37,494 nt of DNA from Methylococcaceae bacterium. Lineage in GTDB: Bacteria; Pseudomonadota; Gammaproteobacteria; Methylococcales; Methylococcaceae. A program made the translations under genes and the position numbers. Numbering within the stretch: position 1 is the first letter of the stretch; each line of letters starts with the position of its first letter. The notes beneath the pieces were generated by a model. That model had not been told where the DNA came from and made no database searches. It was given only the letters and a program-made list of their open reading frames with translations. The DNA is taken from the NCBI GenBank assembly GCA_004299145.1, contig SCQD01000088.1, positions 1-37,494 on the forward strand, in the 5' to 3' direction. Shown here piece after piece: positions 7,728 to 17,532 of this stretch.

Positions 7728-10700
7728 ATGGCCAAAAAACCCACGACCATCGCCAAAGTCGCCGCCGACAACGTCATCAACGCCGCCGAGAGCGCCGCCG
7801 GCGTCAGCGTTACCGGGACCACCGATGCGGGCAGCAAGGTTGTGCTCGACGGTCTCAAAGCCACGATGCTTTCGCCTACCAACTGGAAAGTGCTGCTGAC
7901 CGCCGACCAGATCAAGGCGTTCGGCCAGGGGCCTGAAGTGCTGAAAGCCGTAACCACCAACCAGGCCGGCAAAACCAGCAGCGTAACGCAGGCGATCAGC
8001 GTCGACACGCTGGCGCCGAAAGCGGCGGAGATCACGGGCGTCGCCGCCGATCCCAGCGGCAGTGCGGCGTATTATCAGGACAGTTACGTCAACGCCGCCG
8101 AAAGCCGGAAAAGCGTGTTGCTGAACGGCCGCAGCGAACCCGGCTCCATCGTGACGGTCAACGGCAAGGCCGTCGTTCAATACAGCCCCACCGCCTGGCA
8201 ATTGGAACTGACGCCGGCTCAAATCAAGGCCTACGGCCAGGGCGATGAAATACTGAAAATCGCCGCCGCCGACAAGGCGGGCAATCAAACCCTCGGCAAC
8301 TACACCCTGCACGTCGACACCGTGGCGCCAAAACCCGCGGTGTTCGACAAAACAGCGCAGAACAACGTTATTGACGGCGCTGAACGCCAAGCTGGCGTGA
8401 CGGTCAGCGGCAGCAACGAGGCCGGCGCCAGCGTGACGCTGAACGGCTGGAGAACCGTGGCGGTATCTCCCACACACTGGCAGATAGAGCTGACGGCGGC
8501 CAATTTCAAAGCGCTGGGCACGGGCGGGAAAACGCTGAAAGCGGTGGCCACCGATGCCGCCGGCAATCAATCCACGGCCACCCAAACCATCACCATCGAC
8601 GCCCAATCGACCAGCGTAACACCGGATGGCGGCGCGCCGGCGCCCGCCACCATCACGGAAGTGCAGTCCTCCCTATATGGCGATTCCGCCAAGATTCACG
8701 ACAACGTCATCGATGCGGACGAGAGCAAACTGCCGTTTTGGCTGATCGGCGACAAAGCGGCGGGCAGCAGCGTGAAGGTCAACGGCAAGGCGGTAATGGC
8801 TCTTAGCCCTACCCAATGGATGCTGAAACTGACCGCCAAGGAAATCCAGGCTTTCGGCGCAGGCGAGGAAGTGCTGCAAATCGTCGCCACCAACGCCGCC
8901 GGCAAGAAAACCACCAGTACTTACACGCTGACCGTCGATACCCAGGCCGTTTCGGCATCCGAACCGGACTCGCCGGGACCGGCGCCCGCCATTGTCACGT
9001 CGGTGCAGTCCATGTTGAATACCGGTTTGGCCACGGACCGCGACGACGTCATCAATATCGAGGAAATTCAAGAGTTTTTTTGGCTGCAGGGCAAAAAGGA
9101 AGCCGGCAGCAGCGTGACCGTTGACGGCAAACCGGCCACGCCCATCAGCCCCACCCAGTGGATACTGGCGCTGACCCCCGAACAAATCCAGGCCTTCGGC
9201 CCGGGCGAAGAGACGCTGCAAATCGTCGCCACCGACGCCGCCGGCGAAAAAACCGCCAGCACTTATACCCTGATCGTCGATTTGCAGGGCGCCAGCGCAC
9301 CCGCGCCCGCGCAGATCACCCGGGTCTGGTCCGCGGTCGATACCGGCTGGGCCATGGATTACGACGACGTCATCAATGCCGCCGAGAGCAAAAAACCGCT
9401 GTGGCTCACCGGCGAGAACGAAGCCGGCAGCAGCGTGACCGTCGACGGCAAGGCGGTGACGCCTTTCAGTCCCACCCAATGGACATTGAAGCTGAGCCCG
9501 GAGGAAATCCAGGCCTTCGGCGAAGGCGAACAAGTGCTGCAAATCGTCGCCACCAATATCGCCAACCAAAAGACCACCAGCACCTACACCCTGACCGTCG
9601 ACACGCAAAACAGCGAGGTGCCGAAATCCACCGCAATAACCGGCGTCTGGTCGGATTTGACTCCCGCCTCGGGCTGGAACGGCGACAACTTCATCAACGC
9701 CCGTGAGCTGCAAAAGCCGTTCTGGCTGTACGGCGAAAACGAGCCGGGCAGCAAAGTGACCGTCAATGGCAAGGCCGTCAAGCAAAATGATGCCACCACC
9801 TGGCAACTGAAACTGCTGCCGGCGGACCTTAAAGCGTTCGGCGAGGGCGAGGAAGCGCTGAAAATCGTCACCACCGACGGCCAGGGCAAGAAAACCGAAA
9901 GCAGCTATCGCTTGACCGTCGACAGCCAGGAACCTGCGTCGCCGGTCATCGACCCCGTGGCAACGGACAACATCGTCGACGGCGACGAATCCCTGCAAGG
10001 CATTACCATCGGCGGCAGCAATGCCCCGGGCGTCTCCATGGACTTCAACGGCTGGGTGGTCGAGGCCGTCTCCGACACGCGCTGGAAAATCGACATAGCG
10101 CCTTGGAGCATGTGGTGGCTGGGCAGCGGCCCGCAAACGATAACCGCCACCGCCACCGATGAGGCCGGCAACCAGACGACCACCCGCCAGACCCTCATCA
10201 TCGATCTGCCGCTCGAAACCGTGACCCAGGCTTCCCAAAACGCGGCGGCGGCGACGGACACGCAAATCCTGGAGCTGGTTCCCGCCACCATCGACGTCGT
10301 GGCCGGCGACGACGTTATCGACGCCGCCGAAAGCCAGGCCGGCGTCACGGTCACCGGCGGCAAGGGCAAAGGCGACAGGGTGGTCCTCAACGGCTGGGAA
10401 ACCCAGGCCCTTTCCGACACCCGCTGGGAATATGCCCTGACGCCGGCCCAAGTCGCCGAACTGGGCGAAGGCGCCAAATTCTGGCCGGTCTATGCCTACC
10501 ATCAGATCGGCGGATCCAGCATCAGCTACCAAGTGGTCACCATCGACACCCAGGCGCCGCCGGTACTGGAGGGGTATACGCTGCCGGTCACGGCGGACAA
10601 CATCGTCAACGCCCAGGAAGCCGCCGCCGGGGTGACGGTCGACGTCTACCGGATCATGGAAGGCACGCAGATTACCGTCGACGGACTGCCCACCCGGGCC

Positions 10701-12020
10701 GCCACGGACGGCGGCTTGATTTGGCAAGCCTGGCTGACGCCCGAGCAAATCCGCCGGTTCGGCGAGGGCGAGGCAACCCTGGCCATCGCCACCACCGACC
10801 AGGCGGGCAACAGCGTGAGCTTCAATCAGGTCTTTTGGGTGGACACCCTGGCGCCCGAGGCCGCCGGCATCGATGCGGTCGCCGGGGACGATGTCGTCAA
10901 TGCTCAGGAAACCGAGGTGGGAGTGCAACTGACCGGCAGCAAAGCAGCGGGCAGCACGGTCAAACTGCAAGGCATGGCCAAAGACATCGTGGCCTATGCC
11001 TTGTCCGACACCACCTGGGGCGCCTGGATCGCGCCGGAAACGCTCGCCGCCTGGGGCGAGGGCAGCTATACCCTGGAAGTCGAGACCGAAGACGCGGCAG
11101 GCAATAGCACGCGCAGTGAGCGGAATTTTTCCATCAGTCTGCGCGACGTGGCCGCGCCGACCATAGACCGGGTGGCGGGCGATCACACCATCAACGCGCA
11201 AGAAGCGGCCACCGGCGTGGTACTGAGCGGCGGCAACGAGGCCGGCAGCCGCGTGACTGTGTATGACTGGGCAGGGCAGTGGCCGGCCTCCCCGGTCACG
11301 GACAGCAGCTGGCAAATCACCTTGTCGCCGGCGCAAATCGCGCAACTCGACCAGGGCTGGCACACCTGGTCCATCGTCGCGACGAATGAGGCCGGCAACA
11401 CGGCGACCAGCTACTACATCATGCGCATCGACACCCTGGCCCCGGCCGCCGCCACCCTCGACAGCGTGGCGACGGACGACATCATCAACGCAGAGGAAGC
11501 CGCCGCCGGGGTGACGATCAGCGGCGACAAGGAAGCCGGCAGCACGGTGACCGTCGACGGCCTGGCGGCCACTAGCGTTTCGGCTACCCGCTGGTCCCTC
11601 AACTTGACGCAGGCACAGATCGAGCAGCTCGGCCAAGGGGATAAAACCTTGGCCATTATCGCCACCGACAACGCGGGCAATGCCGCCAGCAATTCGCATG
11701 CTTTGCGCATCGATACGCAAATTCCGCAAGGCCCGGCCACCGACGACGTCGCGGGCGACAACGTGATCGATGTCAGCGAAAGCGCCGCCGGCATCACCAT
11801 TACCGGCAGCAATGAAGCGGGGGCGACGGTGACCGTGGCCGGTTTGCCGGTGGTCGCCGTGACCCCGACCACTTGGCGGATTAGCCTGACGCCGGAGCAG
11901 ATCGGCAAAAAACTGGACGTCGGCGCAACAGTCTTGCCGGTGGAAACCACCGATGCGGCCGGCAACAGCAACAGCATCAGCAAAATCGTCAATGTGGCGG
12001 GTGGCGACGCGCCGTATACG
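7728..12020 (+). repeat. Fourteen tandem Ig-like coding repeats
   Basis: Units were counted by the D(D/N)xIxxxE opening box and the invariant Trp (TNW, TAW, THW, TQW three times, TTW, TRW twice, LIW, TTW, SSW, TRW, TTW). Units 4-7 form a subgroup: they carry an extra N-terminal insertion (QSSL/QSML/WSAV/WSDL types), share AGSSVxVxGK and the ending ST(Y)TLTVDTQ, and are more alike than other pairs, which indicates recent amplification. Confidence 0.8.
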
Positions 12021-14291
12021 GTACGGGCCAGCCAGGACGGCCAGGCCATCCACAAAATTCAGCTGACCATCACCGCCAACGCCTCGGCGGCCCAGGACTT
12101 GGTGTTCCAGGGCTTGGCATCGGGTTGTTCCGTCTACGATCAGGCTGGTCGTGACGTCAGCGCCGGAATCAGCGGTTTCACGGGCCAAGCGGTATACACC
12201 CTGGTGCTGCCGGCCGACACCGATCAACACTTCGACCTCAGCGTGCTACCGGCCGGCGGCGGCACGGCGAGCAGCGCCAACACCGTCGCCGTGGCGCTGG
12301 ACAGCGCCGCGCGCAGCGATGCGCTGTTGTTCGACGCTCAGGACCAAAACCTGTGGAACTCCGGCGGCAATGCCGGTTTTAAATTCCACGAATACATTCC
12401 CCTGCTGGGCACCGAATCCGCAGCTTGGAAAAACAGTGTCAAGCTGGTGGACGCCGGCATAGGCGACAGTCTGGATTTCGGCCTGGATACGCTGGTGCCG
12501 TTCCAGCAGGCGCTGGACAGCGCGAGAGACGCCTTGAATTCGGTCAACTCGGCCTTCGATTGGGCCAAGGGCTTGCTGGATGCGGCCCAGAGCGAGTACG
12601 ACAACGGCCCGTGGTATAAAAAAGCCATCCTGTGGGTTCCGTTGAAAGCCGCCCGGCTCGCATACGACATCGCCAGAGACATCTACGACGATGCCTATCC
12701 CGCCGCCCAGAATGGCCTCAACCAAGCGCAAGCGGCTTACGACGCGCAAAAAGAAATATTGAAGCTGGAATACAAAGCGGGACTGGAATTGAGCGCCGAC
12801 CTCAAAGGCAAGGTCGGCATAGCGGTGGATTTCAGCGGCGATGCCGGGTCGGTGGATTTTGCGCTCGATTACACCATGACGACCCGGACCAGCTACAACC
12901 AGACCACCGACAGCCTGTACATCCTGCCCTCCATGGTCAACAACACCGGCGGCGACCAGGTGGCGTTCACCACGCAGAGCCCGAACGTCAAGTTCGGCGC
13001 CACCATCAAGTACGACGTCGGCGCCAATGTCCACCTGGGCGGCAATGCCTACGCCAAGGCGCTGGGCAACACCCTGATCGACAGCAGCTTCAAGGCCGAC
13101 ATTCCGGTGGCCGCCCAGGGTGAATACAAAGTGGTCGACTTCAACTCCACCAGTTTCAATCCCGACGTACCCACCGATCCTTATCGGTTGCCGGTGCTGC
13201 ACAATCTCACCAAGGGCGTGCTGTCGGCGTATCTGGACGTACCGTCGCTGGCGGTGCAGGGCAAATCCACCGCCTACGACAGCAGCTATTTTCAGGAAGG
13301 CGGCCTGGTGTCGGTCAATTTCGAAGAAATCGCCGATGCGCTGTTCAATTTCCTCAACGCCAACATTCAGTTAAACCCGGAATGGGCCTCGGTCCTGGGC
13401 CAGCAGACCATCGACGGCGTATTGACCTCGTTATGGCAAGCCATCACCGCCGGCAACAACGTGGTGACGCAAAAGCCGGTGTTCATCATGGACGCCACCG
13501 ACTACGGCAAATCAGCACTGTTCCACGTCAACAGCTACGGTGACGACCTGTCGACGCTGAATGCCCATACCGGGTCGCTGGGGTTTTATATGGGGTACGG
13601 CAAGACCGACAACTTCGTCAAGGTCAACATCGATCTGGACCAGCTGGCCGCCCTGGTCGGCAATCTGATCGCCACCGGCGGCGTGATGCCGCCGGTCATC
13701 GTCAACCCGCTGGATCAGGTTTTGAACCTGGCGCAGATTTTGTCGTTCGCCGACGTCAGCGGCGCCACCGCCAGCTTGCTGCAAGAGTTTTTCGACGTGG
13801 AGTTCGAAATCGGCGCGGTGGATGCCGACGTATCGCAGAACGCCAATTTCGGCCAAGAATTCAGCCTGTCGGTCGACGACATGGACTATGTCGTCACGCT
13901 GGAAGACAACGCGCAGTTCAAATTCGCGCTGAACGACGGCAAGGGTCTCACCATCCCCAACGCCAGCCTGCACGACGCCGACCAGGACGGCCTCATCGAA
14001 TACAGCCTGAAAATCGCCCCGGACGCCATGTTTTCCAACGACACGGAGCTGGGGTTGAACATGGGCTATCAGCTCGATTTTTTCAAATCCATGCTGGCGG
14101 TGGACTTTGGCCAGAATGCCATCAAACCGGTGCAGCTGTTCAGCGGTTCCATCGGTCCGTTGCTGCGCGTGCAAGGCAGCATGGACCAGCTGGCCATCGA
14201 CGTGTACGAAAAAAGGTTTCCCGTCGACGTGGGCACGGAAATCGTCGCCATGACCGGCATCGGTTATCAGGACGGTACGATGTTTACCTAA
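7728..14291 (+). CDS. Giant Ig-like-repeat protein, probable secreted adhesin/surface protein
   Basis: The protein has 2187 residues. Residues ~1-1430 are 14 tandem Ig-like units of 90-115 residues resembling bacterial Ig-like domains of BapA-type adhesins. Each opens with a D(D/N)xIxxxE box, has a Gly/Ser turn such as GSxVTVxG, one invariant Trp mid-unit, an LTxxQIxxFGxGxxxL stretch, then (A/T)TDxAGN and VDTxAP. Residues ~1430-2187 are not repetitive: a beta-rich stretch, an alpha-helical segment around 1590-1690 (SARDALNSVNSAFDWAKGLL), further beta-rich sequence, and an acidic DADQDGLIEY motif that could bind Ca2+. No signal peptide is visible at MAKKPTTIAKVAADNV. With no secretion genes adjacent, type I export is a guess and an intracellular role cannot be excluded. 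GGGAG lies just upstream of the ATG. Confidence 0.85.
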   Translation: MAKKPTTIAKVAADNVINAAESAAGVSVTGTTDAGSKVVLDGLKATMLSPTNWKVLLTADQIKAFGQGPEVLKAVTTNQAGKTSSVTQAISVDTLAPKAAEITGVAADPSGSAAYYQDSYVNAAESRKSVLLNGRSEPGSIVTVNGKAVVQYSPTAWQLELTPAQIKAYGQGDEILKIAAADKAGNQTLGNYTLHVDTVAPKPAVFDKTAQNNVIDGAERQAGVTVSGSNEAGASVTLNGWRTVAVSPTHWQIELTAANFKALGTGGKTLKAVATDAAGNQSTATQTITIDAQSTSVTPDGGAPAPATITEVQSSLYGDSAKIHDNVIDADESKLPFWLIGDKAAGSSVKVNGKAVMALSPTQWMLKLTAKEIQAFGAGEEVLQIVATNAAGKKTTSTYTLTVDTQAVSASEPDSPGPAPAIVTSVQSMLNTGLATDRDDVINIEEIQEFFWLQGKKEAGSSVTVDGKPATPISPTQWILALTPEQIQAFGPGEETLQIVATDAAGEKTASTYTLIVDLQGASAPAPAQITRVWSAVDTGWAMDYDDVINAAESKKPLWLTGENEAGSSVTVDGKAVTPFSPTQWTLKLSPEEIQAFGEGEQVLQIVATNIANQKTTSTYTLTVDTQNSEVPKSTAITGVWSDLTPASGWNGDNFINARELQKPFWLYGENEPGSKVTVNGKAVKQNDATTWQLKLLPADLKAFGEGEEALKIVTTDGQGKKTESSYRLTVDSQEPASPVIDPVATDNIVDGDESLQGITIGGSNAPGVSMDFNGWVVEAVSDTRWKIDIAPWSMWWLGSGPQTITATATDEAGNQTTTRQTLIIDLPLETVTQASQNAAAATDTQILELVPATIDVVAGDDVIDAAESQAGVTVTGGKGKGDRVVLNGWETQALSDTRWEYALTPAQVAELGEGAKFWPVYAYHQIGGSSISYQVVTIDTQAPPVLEGYTLPVTADNIVNAQEAAAGVTVDVYRIMEGTQITVDGLPTRAATDGGLIWQAWLTPEQIRRFGEGEATLAIATTDQAGNSVSFNQVFWVDTLAPEAAGIDAVAGDDVVNAQETEVGVQLTGSKAAGSTVKLQGMAKDIVAYALSDTTWGAWIAPETLAAWGEGSYTLEVETEDAAGNSTRSERNFSISLRDVAAPTIDRVAGDHTINAQEAATGVVLSGGNEAGSRVTVYDWAGQWPASPVTDSSWQITLSPAQIAQLDQGWHTWSIVATNEAGNTATSYYIMRIDTLAPAAATLDSVATDDIINAEEAAAGVTISGDKEAGSTVTVDGLAATSVSATRWSLNLTQAQIEQLGQGDKTLAIIATDNAGNAASNSHALRIDTQIPQGPATDDVAGDNVIDVSESAAGITITGSNEAGATVTVAGLPVVAVTPTTWRISLTPEQIGKKLDVGATVLPVETTDAAGNSNSISKIVNVAGGDAPYTVRASQDGQAIHKIQLTITANASAAQDLVFQGLASGCSVYDQAGRDVSAGISGFTGQAVYTLVLPADTDQHFDLSVLPAGGGTASSANTVAVALDSAARSDALLFDAQDQNLWNSGGNAGFKFHEYIPLLGTESAAWKNSVKLVDAGIGDSLDFGLDTLVPFQQALDSARDALNSVNSAFDWAKGLLDAAQSEYDNGPWYKKAILWVPLKAARLAYDIARDIYDDAYPAAQNGLNQAQAAYDAQKEILKLEYKAGLELSADLKGKVGIAVDFSGDAGSVDFALDYTMTTRTSYNQTTDSLYILPSMVNNTGGDQVAFTTQSPNVKFGATIKYDVGANVHLGGNAYAKALGNTLIDSSFKADIPVAAQGEYKVVDFNSTSFNPDVPTDPYRLPVLHNLTKGVLSAYLDVPSLAVQGKSTAYDSSYFQEGGLVSVNFEEIADALFNFLNANIQLNPEWASVLGQQTIDGVLTSLWQAITAGNNVVTQKPVFIMDATDYGKSALFHVNSYGDDLSTLNAHTGSLGFYMGYGKTDNFVKVNIDLDQLAALVGNLIATGGVMPPVIVNPLDQVLNLAQILSFADVSGATASLLQEFFDVEFEIGAVDADVSQNANFGQEFSLSVDDMDYVVTLEDNAQFKFALNDGKGLTIPNASLHDADQDGLIEYSLKIAPDAMFSNDTELGLNMGYQLDFFKSMLAVDFGQNAIKPVQLFSGSIGPLLRVQGSMDQLAIDVYEKRFPVDVGTEIVAMTGIGYQDGTMFT

Positions 14292-14406
14292 TGTTATCCG
14301 GGACGCTTCAAGCTTTGGGATTGGTGTCGAATAAAAACTTGCCCCTGCCCGAAGTTCGTCCTGAGTTATACTGCGTACACAATTGCGTTCTCAGGATAAG
14401 ACCGTC

Positions 14407-14670
14407 ATGACCTTCCGCGTCGGCGTGCGAGAGCTACGCGAAAAGCTCTCAACATTTTTAGAGTCCAACCTGCCTATCGAAATCACCAGGCATGGCCGAA
14501 CCATTGGATTTTTTATTCCCATTCCCAAACGTCCCGGTCAGGCGGAACGTGAAGCATTGCTTGAAGCGGGAAAACGCCTGGATGAAGAACTGATCCGCCT
14601 GGGTTTGAAGGAAGACGAACTGCTGGAAGAATTCAAGGCATGGAGGCGTCAACAAACTCATGCAGCATAA
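14407..14670 (+). CDS. Phd/YefM-like antitoxin
   Basis: This is an 87-residue protein from ATG 14407 (MTFRVGVRELREKLSTFL); an upstream ATG in the same frame at 14383 is less likely. The N-terminal VGVRELREKLS...PIEITRHGRTIGFFIPI pattern matches Phd/YefM antitoxins, with a DNA-binding N-terminal fold. The helical, charged C-terminus (EELIRLGLKEDELLEEFK) would wrap the toxin. It overlaps the PIN toxin gene by 11 bases. A -10-like tatact lies at 14367-14372 without a good -35. Confidence 0.82.
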   Translation: MTFRVGVRELREKLSTFLESNLPIEITRHGRTIGFFIPIPKRPGQAEREALLEAGKRLDEELIRLGLKEDELLEEFKAWRRQQTHAA

Positions 14671-15085
14671 AAGGCTGGTCATTGATGCCAATATCCTGAT
14701 ACGCGCCGTCTTGGGCACCCGCGTTCGGAATTTGATCTGGCAATACAGTGGCTCAGTAGCTTTTTATATCGCCGAGACCAATGTCAACGAGGCCGAACAC
14801 TACCTTGCCAGCGTGTTGGCATCAAAACGTGGTTTAAGCGAAACTCTGTGGCGATCTACCTACGAGTGTGTACTGAACGCAGTACAGATCATCGCCGACA
14901 GTCTCCTTTGGGAAGCCGCACCCGCAGCCAAAGCGCGAATCGCCATGCGCGACGAAAATGATTGGCCGGCTGTGGCAGCGGCTATGCTGCTCGATTGCCC
15001 CGTGTGGACTGAAGATAAGGACTTCTTCGGCTCAGGAATAGCCACCTGGACCACCGCCACCGTAGAACTCTACCTGGCGGAATAA
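14660..15085 (+). CDS. PIN-domain ribonuclease toxin (VapC-like)
   Basis: This 141-residue protein has the PIN layout: LVIDANILIRAVLG with the first catalytic Asp, an acidic helix ETNVNEAEHYL, and a late acidic pair in MRDENDWPAVAAAMLLDCPVWTEDKDF. In this family these residues hold Mg2+ and the enzyme cleaves RNA. The start ATG lies inside the end of the antitoxin gene, giving coupled translation. The pair appears intact, unlike the UPF0175 locus at 4.1-4.4 kb. Confidence 0.85.
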   Translation: MQHKRLVIDANILIRAVLGTRVRNLIWQYSGSVAFYIAETNVNEAEHYLASVLASKRGLSETLWRSTYECVLNAVQIIADSLLWEAAPAAKARIAMRDENDWPAVAAAMLLDCPVWTEDKDFFGSGIATWTTATVELYLAE

Positions 15086-15224
15086 AAGCACAGGAAACAA
15101 GCGAAAATCGGATGGCACCCATCCCGGCGTTCGCGCTTCGCGCACCTTCAGTGTCCAAAGATGATCACAGATGAGATTGCTTGTAGGGATAGGCGGCAAA
15201 TCCGACAAAGTAGAATTAACGGCA

Positions 15225-17147
15225 TTACCCGGAGAGCGCGGGCGTCTCATCACCCGCAAGGTTCCACACGTGATCGCATATCCCGCACTGCGGCGCATAG
15301 CCATCCACGGCTTCCAATAAAATCCGCCTGACTTCAGGGCAGGCAAAGCGGTCACAGGCCGCGGCCAGTTTGTCCAGGATATCCTGCAACTCCGGCCAGG
15401 CCAGTTCGCTTTCCTGGGCGCGCATGATCAACGGGTGTTCGGTGGCGGAAACGTTGTCGCCGATCAACAGCTCTTCATATAACTTCTCGCCGGGCCGCAG
15501 ACCGGTATAGACAATTTCGATATCCCCATCCGGGTGCGCATCGTCGCGCACTTGAAAGCCGCTCAAGTGAATCATGCGCCGCGCCAGATCGGCGATTTTC
15601 ACCGGTTTGCCCATGTCCAGCACAAACACGTCGCCGCCCTGCCCCATCGCCCCGGCTTGCAACACCAGCTGGCTGGCTTCCGGTATCGTCATGAAATAAC
15701 GGATCACTTCCGGGTGCGTCACCGTCACCGGCCCGCCTTGCTGGATTTGTTTTCTGAACAACGGCGCCACTGAGCCGGACGAGCCCAGCACGTTGCCGAA
15801 GCGCACCATGCAAAAGCGCGTCTTCCCGCCTTGACGCGCCAAGCCTTGCAATACCAGTTCGGCCAGGCGTTTGCTGGCGCCCATGACGTTGGTGGGACGC
15901 ACCGCTTTGTCGGTGGAAATCAATACGAAGGTATCCACCCCGGCCTGCAAAGCGGCTTGCGCCGCATGCCAGGTACCGAAGGTATTGTTGCGCACGCCTT
16001 CGATGGGGTTATGCTCGACCAGCGGTACGTGTTTGTAGGCGGCGGCGTGATAAATGGTCTGCACCTTGAAGCCGCCCAGTACGCTTGCCAGCCGTTGCCT
16101 GTCCGTCACCGAGCCCAAAATCGCGACGATTTCCGCCTGGCCGGCCAGTTTGGCTTGTAATTGATGCAATTCCTGCTCGATCTGGTACAGCGCAAACTCC
16201 GACAAATCGAACAACACCAGCCGCTTAGGGTTCTGCTGCAAAATCTGCCGGCATAATTCCGCGCCTATCGAGCCCCCGGCCCCGCTGACCATGACCGACT
16301 TGCCCGCTATGCATCTGGCCAGTAAAGCCGGTTCCGGTATGACGATGTCCCGACCGAGCAGGTCTTCGATTTCCACCGGGCGGATTTCGTCGATCCTGGC
16401 CTTGCCGCTCACCAGATCGACGATGCCCGGTATCGTTTTTATCGGTACGCAATAGCCTTCGATGCTGCGGATGATCTCCTGCCGCCGCTTCAGCGGCACC
16501 GAAGGCAAGGCCAATAGAATGGCGGTAAACCGTTCCTTATCCAAAACTTTGGCGAAAGCATCGGGCGCATACACCCTGACGCCGCAGATTTCGCAGCCGT
16601 GCAGATCGGGTTTTTCGTCGAAAAACGCCACCGGCTGGAAGTCCCGTCCCGAACGCAGCGCCATCACCAACTGCACACCGGCGTCACCCGCGCCATAAAT
16701 CGCCACCCTGGCCCGCTGTTCGACGCCGTGCCTGTTTTCCGAGTGTTTAACGTAGGAGCGCACCGCCTGCCGGCTGCCGCCGATATAGAGCAGCGCGATC
16801 ACCCAGTAGATGAAAAATGAAGAACGCGGAATGCCTTTGAACCCTACCGGCATGACCACCAGCACCAGCAGCAGGGTGGCCAGCGTTACGCCGGTCAACA
16901 CCGCAAATGCGGCTTTATCGTCCATGTAGCGGATAACCGCCCGGTACAGCCCCAGTTTAATGAAGATGGGAATGGCGATCAGCGGGGCGGCGATCAGCAG
17001 CCACCAGGCATAGGTCAAATCCGGCGTCAGCGTGCCCCAGCGCAAGGCGAAAGCGGACCACAATGCAAAGGGCAACAGCAGCAAATCCGAAACCAGCATG
17101 ATGGCTCGTTTGGATTGGCGCGGGAGTTTCAAGAGGAAGTTGTGCAT
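15225..17147 (-). CDS. CapD/WbpM/FlaA1-type membrane nucleotide-sugar 4,6-dehydratase
   Basis: This 640-residue protein starts from ATG 17147 (MHNFLLKLPRQ). The open frame further upstream is REP sequence. Residues ~1-130 contain about four membrane helices (LLLLPFALWSAFALRW, WWLLIAAPLIAIPIF and two more). There are two Rossmann regions: an N-terminal one with YGAGDAGVQL and a C-terminal short-chain dehydratase with VSGAGGSIGAEL, YHAAAYKHVPLVE and STDKAVRPTNVMGASKR. In this group Met replaces the usual catalytic Tyr of SDR enzymes. The family makes 4-keto-6-deoxy sugars from UDP-GlcNAc for capsule, O-antigen or glycoprotein synthesis at the inner membrane. It stands alone here, without other glycan genes. 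The 139-base gap to the PIN toxin holds no clear feature. Confidence 0.92.
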   Translation of the reverse strand: MHNFLLKLPRQSKRAIMLVSDLLLLPFALWSAFALRWGTLTPDLTYAWWLLIAAPLIAIPIFIKLGLYRAVIRYMDDKAAFAVLTGVTLATLLLVLVVMPVGFKGIPRSSFFIYWVIALLYIGGSRQAVRSYVKHSENRHGVEQRARVAIYGAGDAGVQLVMALRSGRDFQPVAFFDEKPDLHGCEICGVRVYAPDAFAKVLDKERFTAILLALPSVPLKRRQEIIRSIEGYCVPIKTIPGIVDLVSGKARIDEIRPVEIEDLLGRDIVIPEPALLARCIAGKSVMVSGAGGSIGAELCRQILQQNPKRLVLFDLSEFALYQIEQELHQLQAKLAGQAEIVAILGSVTDRQRLASVLGGFKVQTIYHAAAYKHVPLVEHNPIEGVRNNTFGTWHAAQAALQAGVDTFVLISTDKAVRPTNVMGASKRLAELVLQGLARQGGKTRFCMVRFGNVLGSSGSVAPLFRKQIQQGGPVTVTHPEVIRYFMTIPEASQLVLQAGAMGQGGDVFVLDMGKPVKIADLARRMIHLSGFQVRDDAHPDGDIEIVYTGLRPGEKLYEELLIGDNVSATEHPLIMRAQESELAWPELQDILDKLAAACDRFACPEVRRILLEAVDGYAPQCGICDHVWNLAGDETPALSG

Positions 17148-17177
17148 GAGAAAAACCGTGACGGGAATGTATTCATC

Positions 17178-17525
17178 GTTCCCACGCTCCGCGTGGGAAT
17201 GCAGCCCGGGACGCTCTGCGTCCCGTATCCCGCCACGCCGCAGAATAACCAAGGCCCATAAAATTACCCAGGGCGATTTTCTCGTTCCTCGTTTTCTCGT
17301 TCCCAAGCTCTGCTTGGGAAAGCCGCCGACGCAGTCGGAATAACTAAGGCTTCTAGAGTGCAGTCCGGGAAGCTCCGGCTTCCCGCTTCTGCCCTGGGAG
17401 CCGGAGCCAGTTCGACAAGACTCGGGACAGGTTTCCAGGAGCAGATTTCCAGCCTGGAGGTTGGGAACCGGGGAACACGGGACGCGGAGCGTCCCAGGCT
17501 GCGTTCCCACGCCGAGCGTGGGAAC
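17178..17525. repeat. REP-like array of at least six hairpins upstream of the dehydratase gene
   Basis: The 385-base gap 17148-17532 contains gttcccacgctccgcgtggga (17178-), gggacgctctgcgtccc (17208-17224), gttcccaagctctgcttggga (17299-), cgggaagctccggcttcccg (17366-17385), gggacgcggagcgtccc (17479-17495) and gttcccacgccgagcgtggg (17503-; stem ends ~17525). Arms are well conserved but loops vary between tcc/ctc/gga types. The array fills the gap between the aspS stop and the dehydratase start, so any dehydratase promoter must lie inside it. Confidence 0.88.
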
Positions 17526-17532
17526 GATCCTG

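Noticed and set aside
8673-12230. Very long open frame (1185 codons) on the minus strand
   Set aside because: It is antisense to the Ig-repeat gene. Repetitive GC-rich coding DNA leaves the opposite frame open. The translation has no family features and is full of His/Arg/Gly runs.
17148-17532. Possible CRISPR array
   Set aside because: The repeats are palindromic REP families with differing loops and irregular spacing, without constant-length unique spacers, leader or cas genes.
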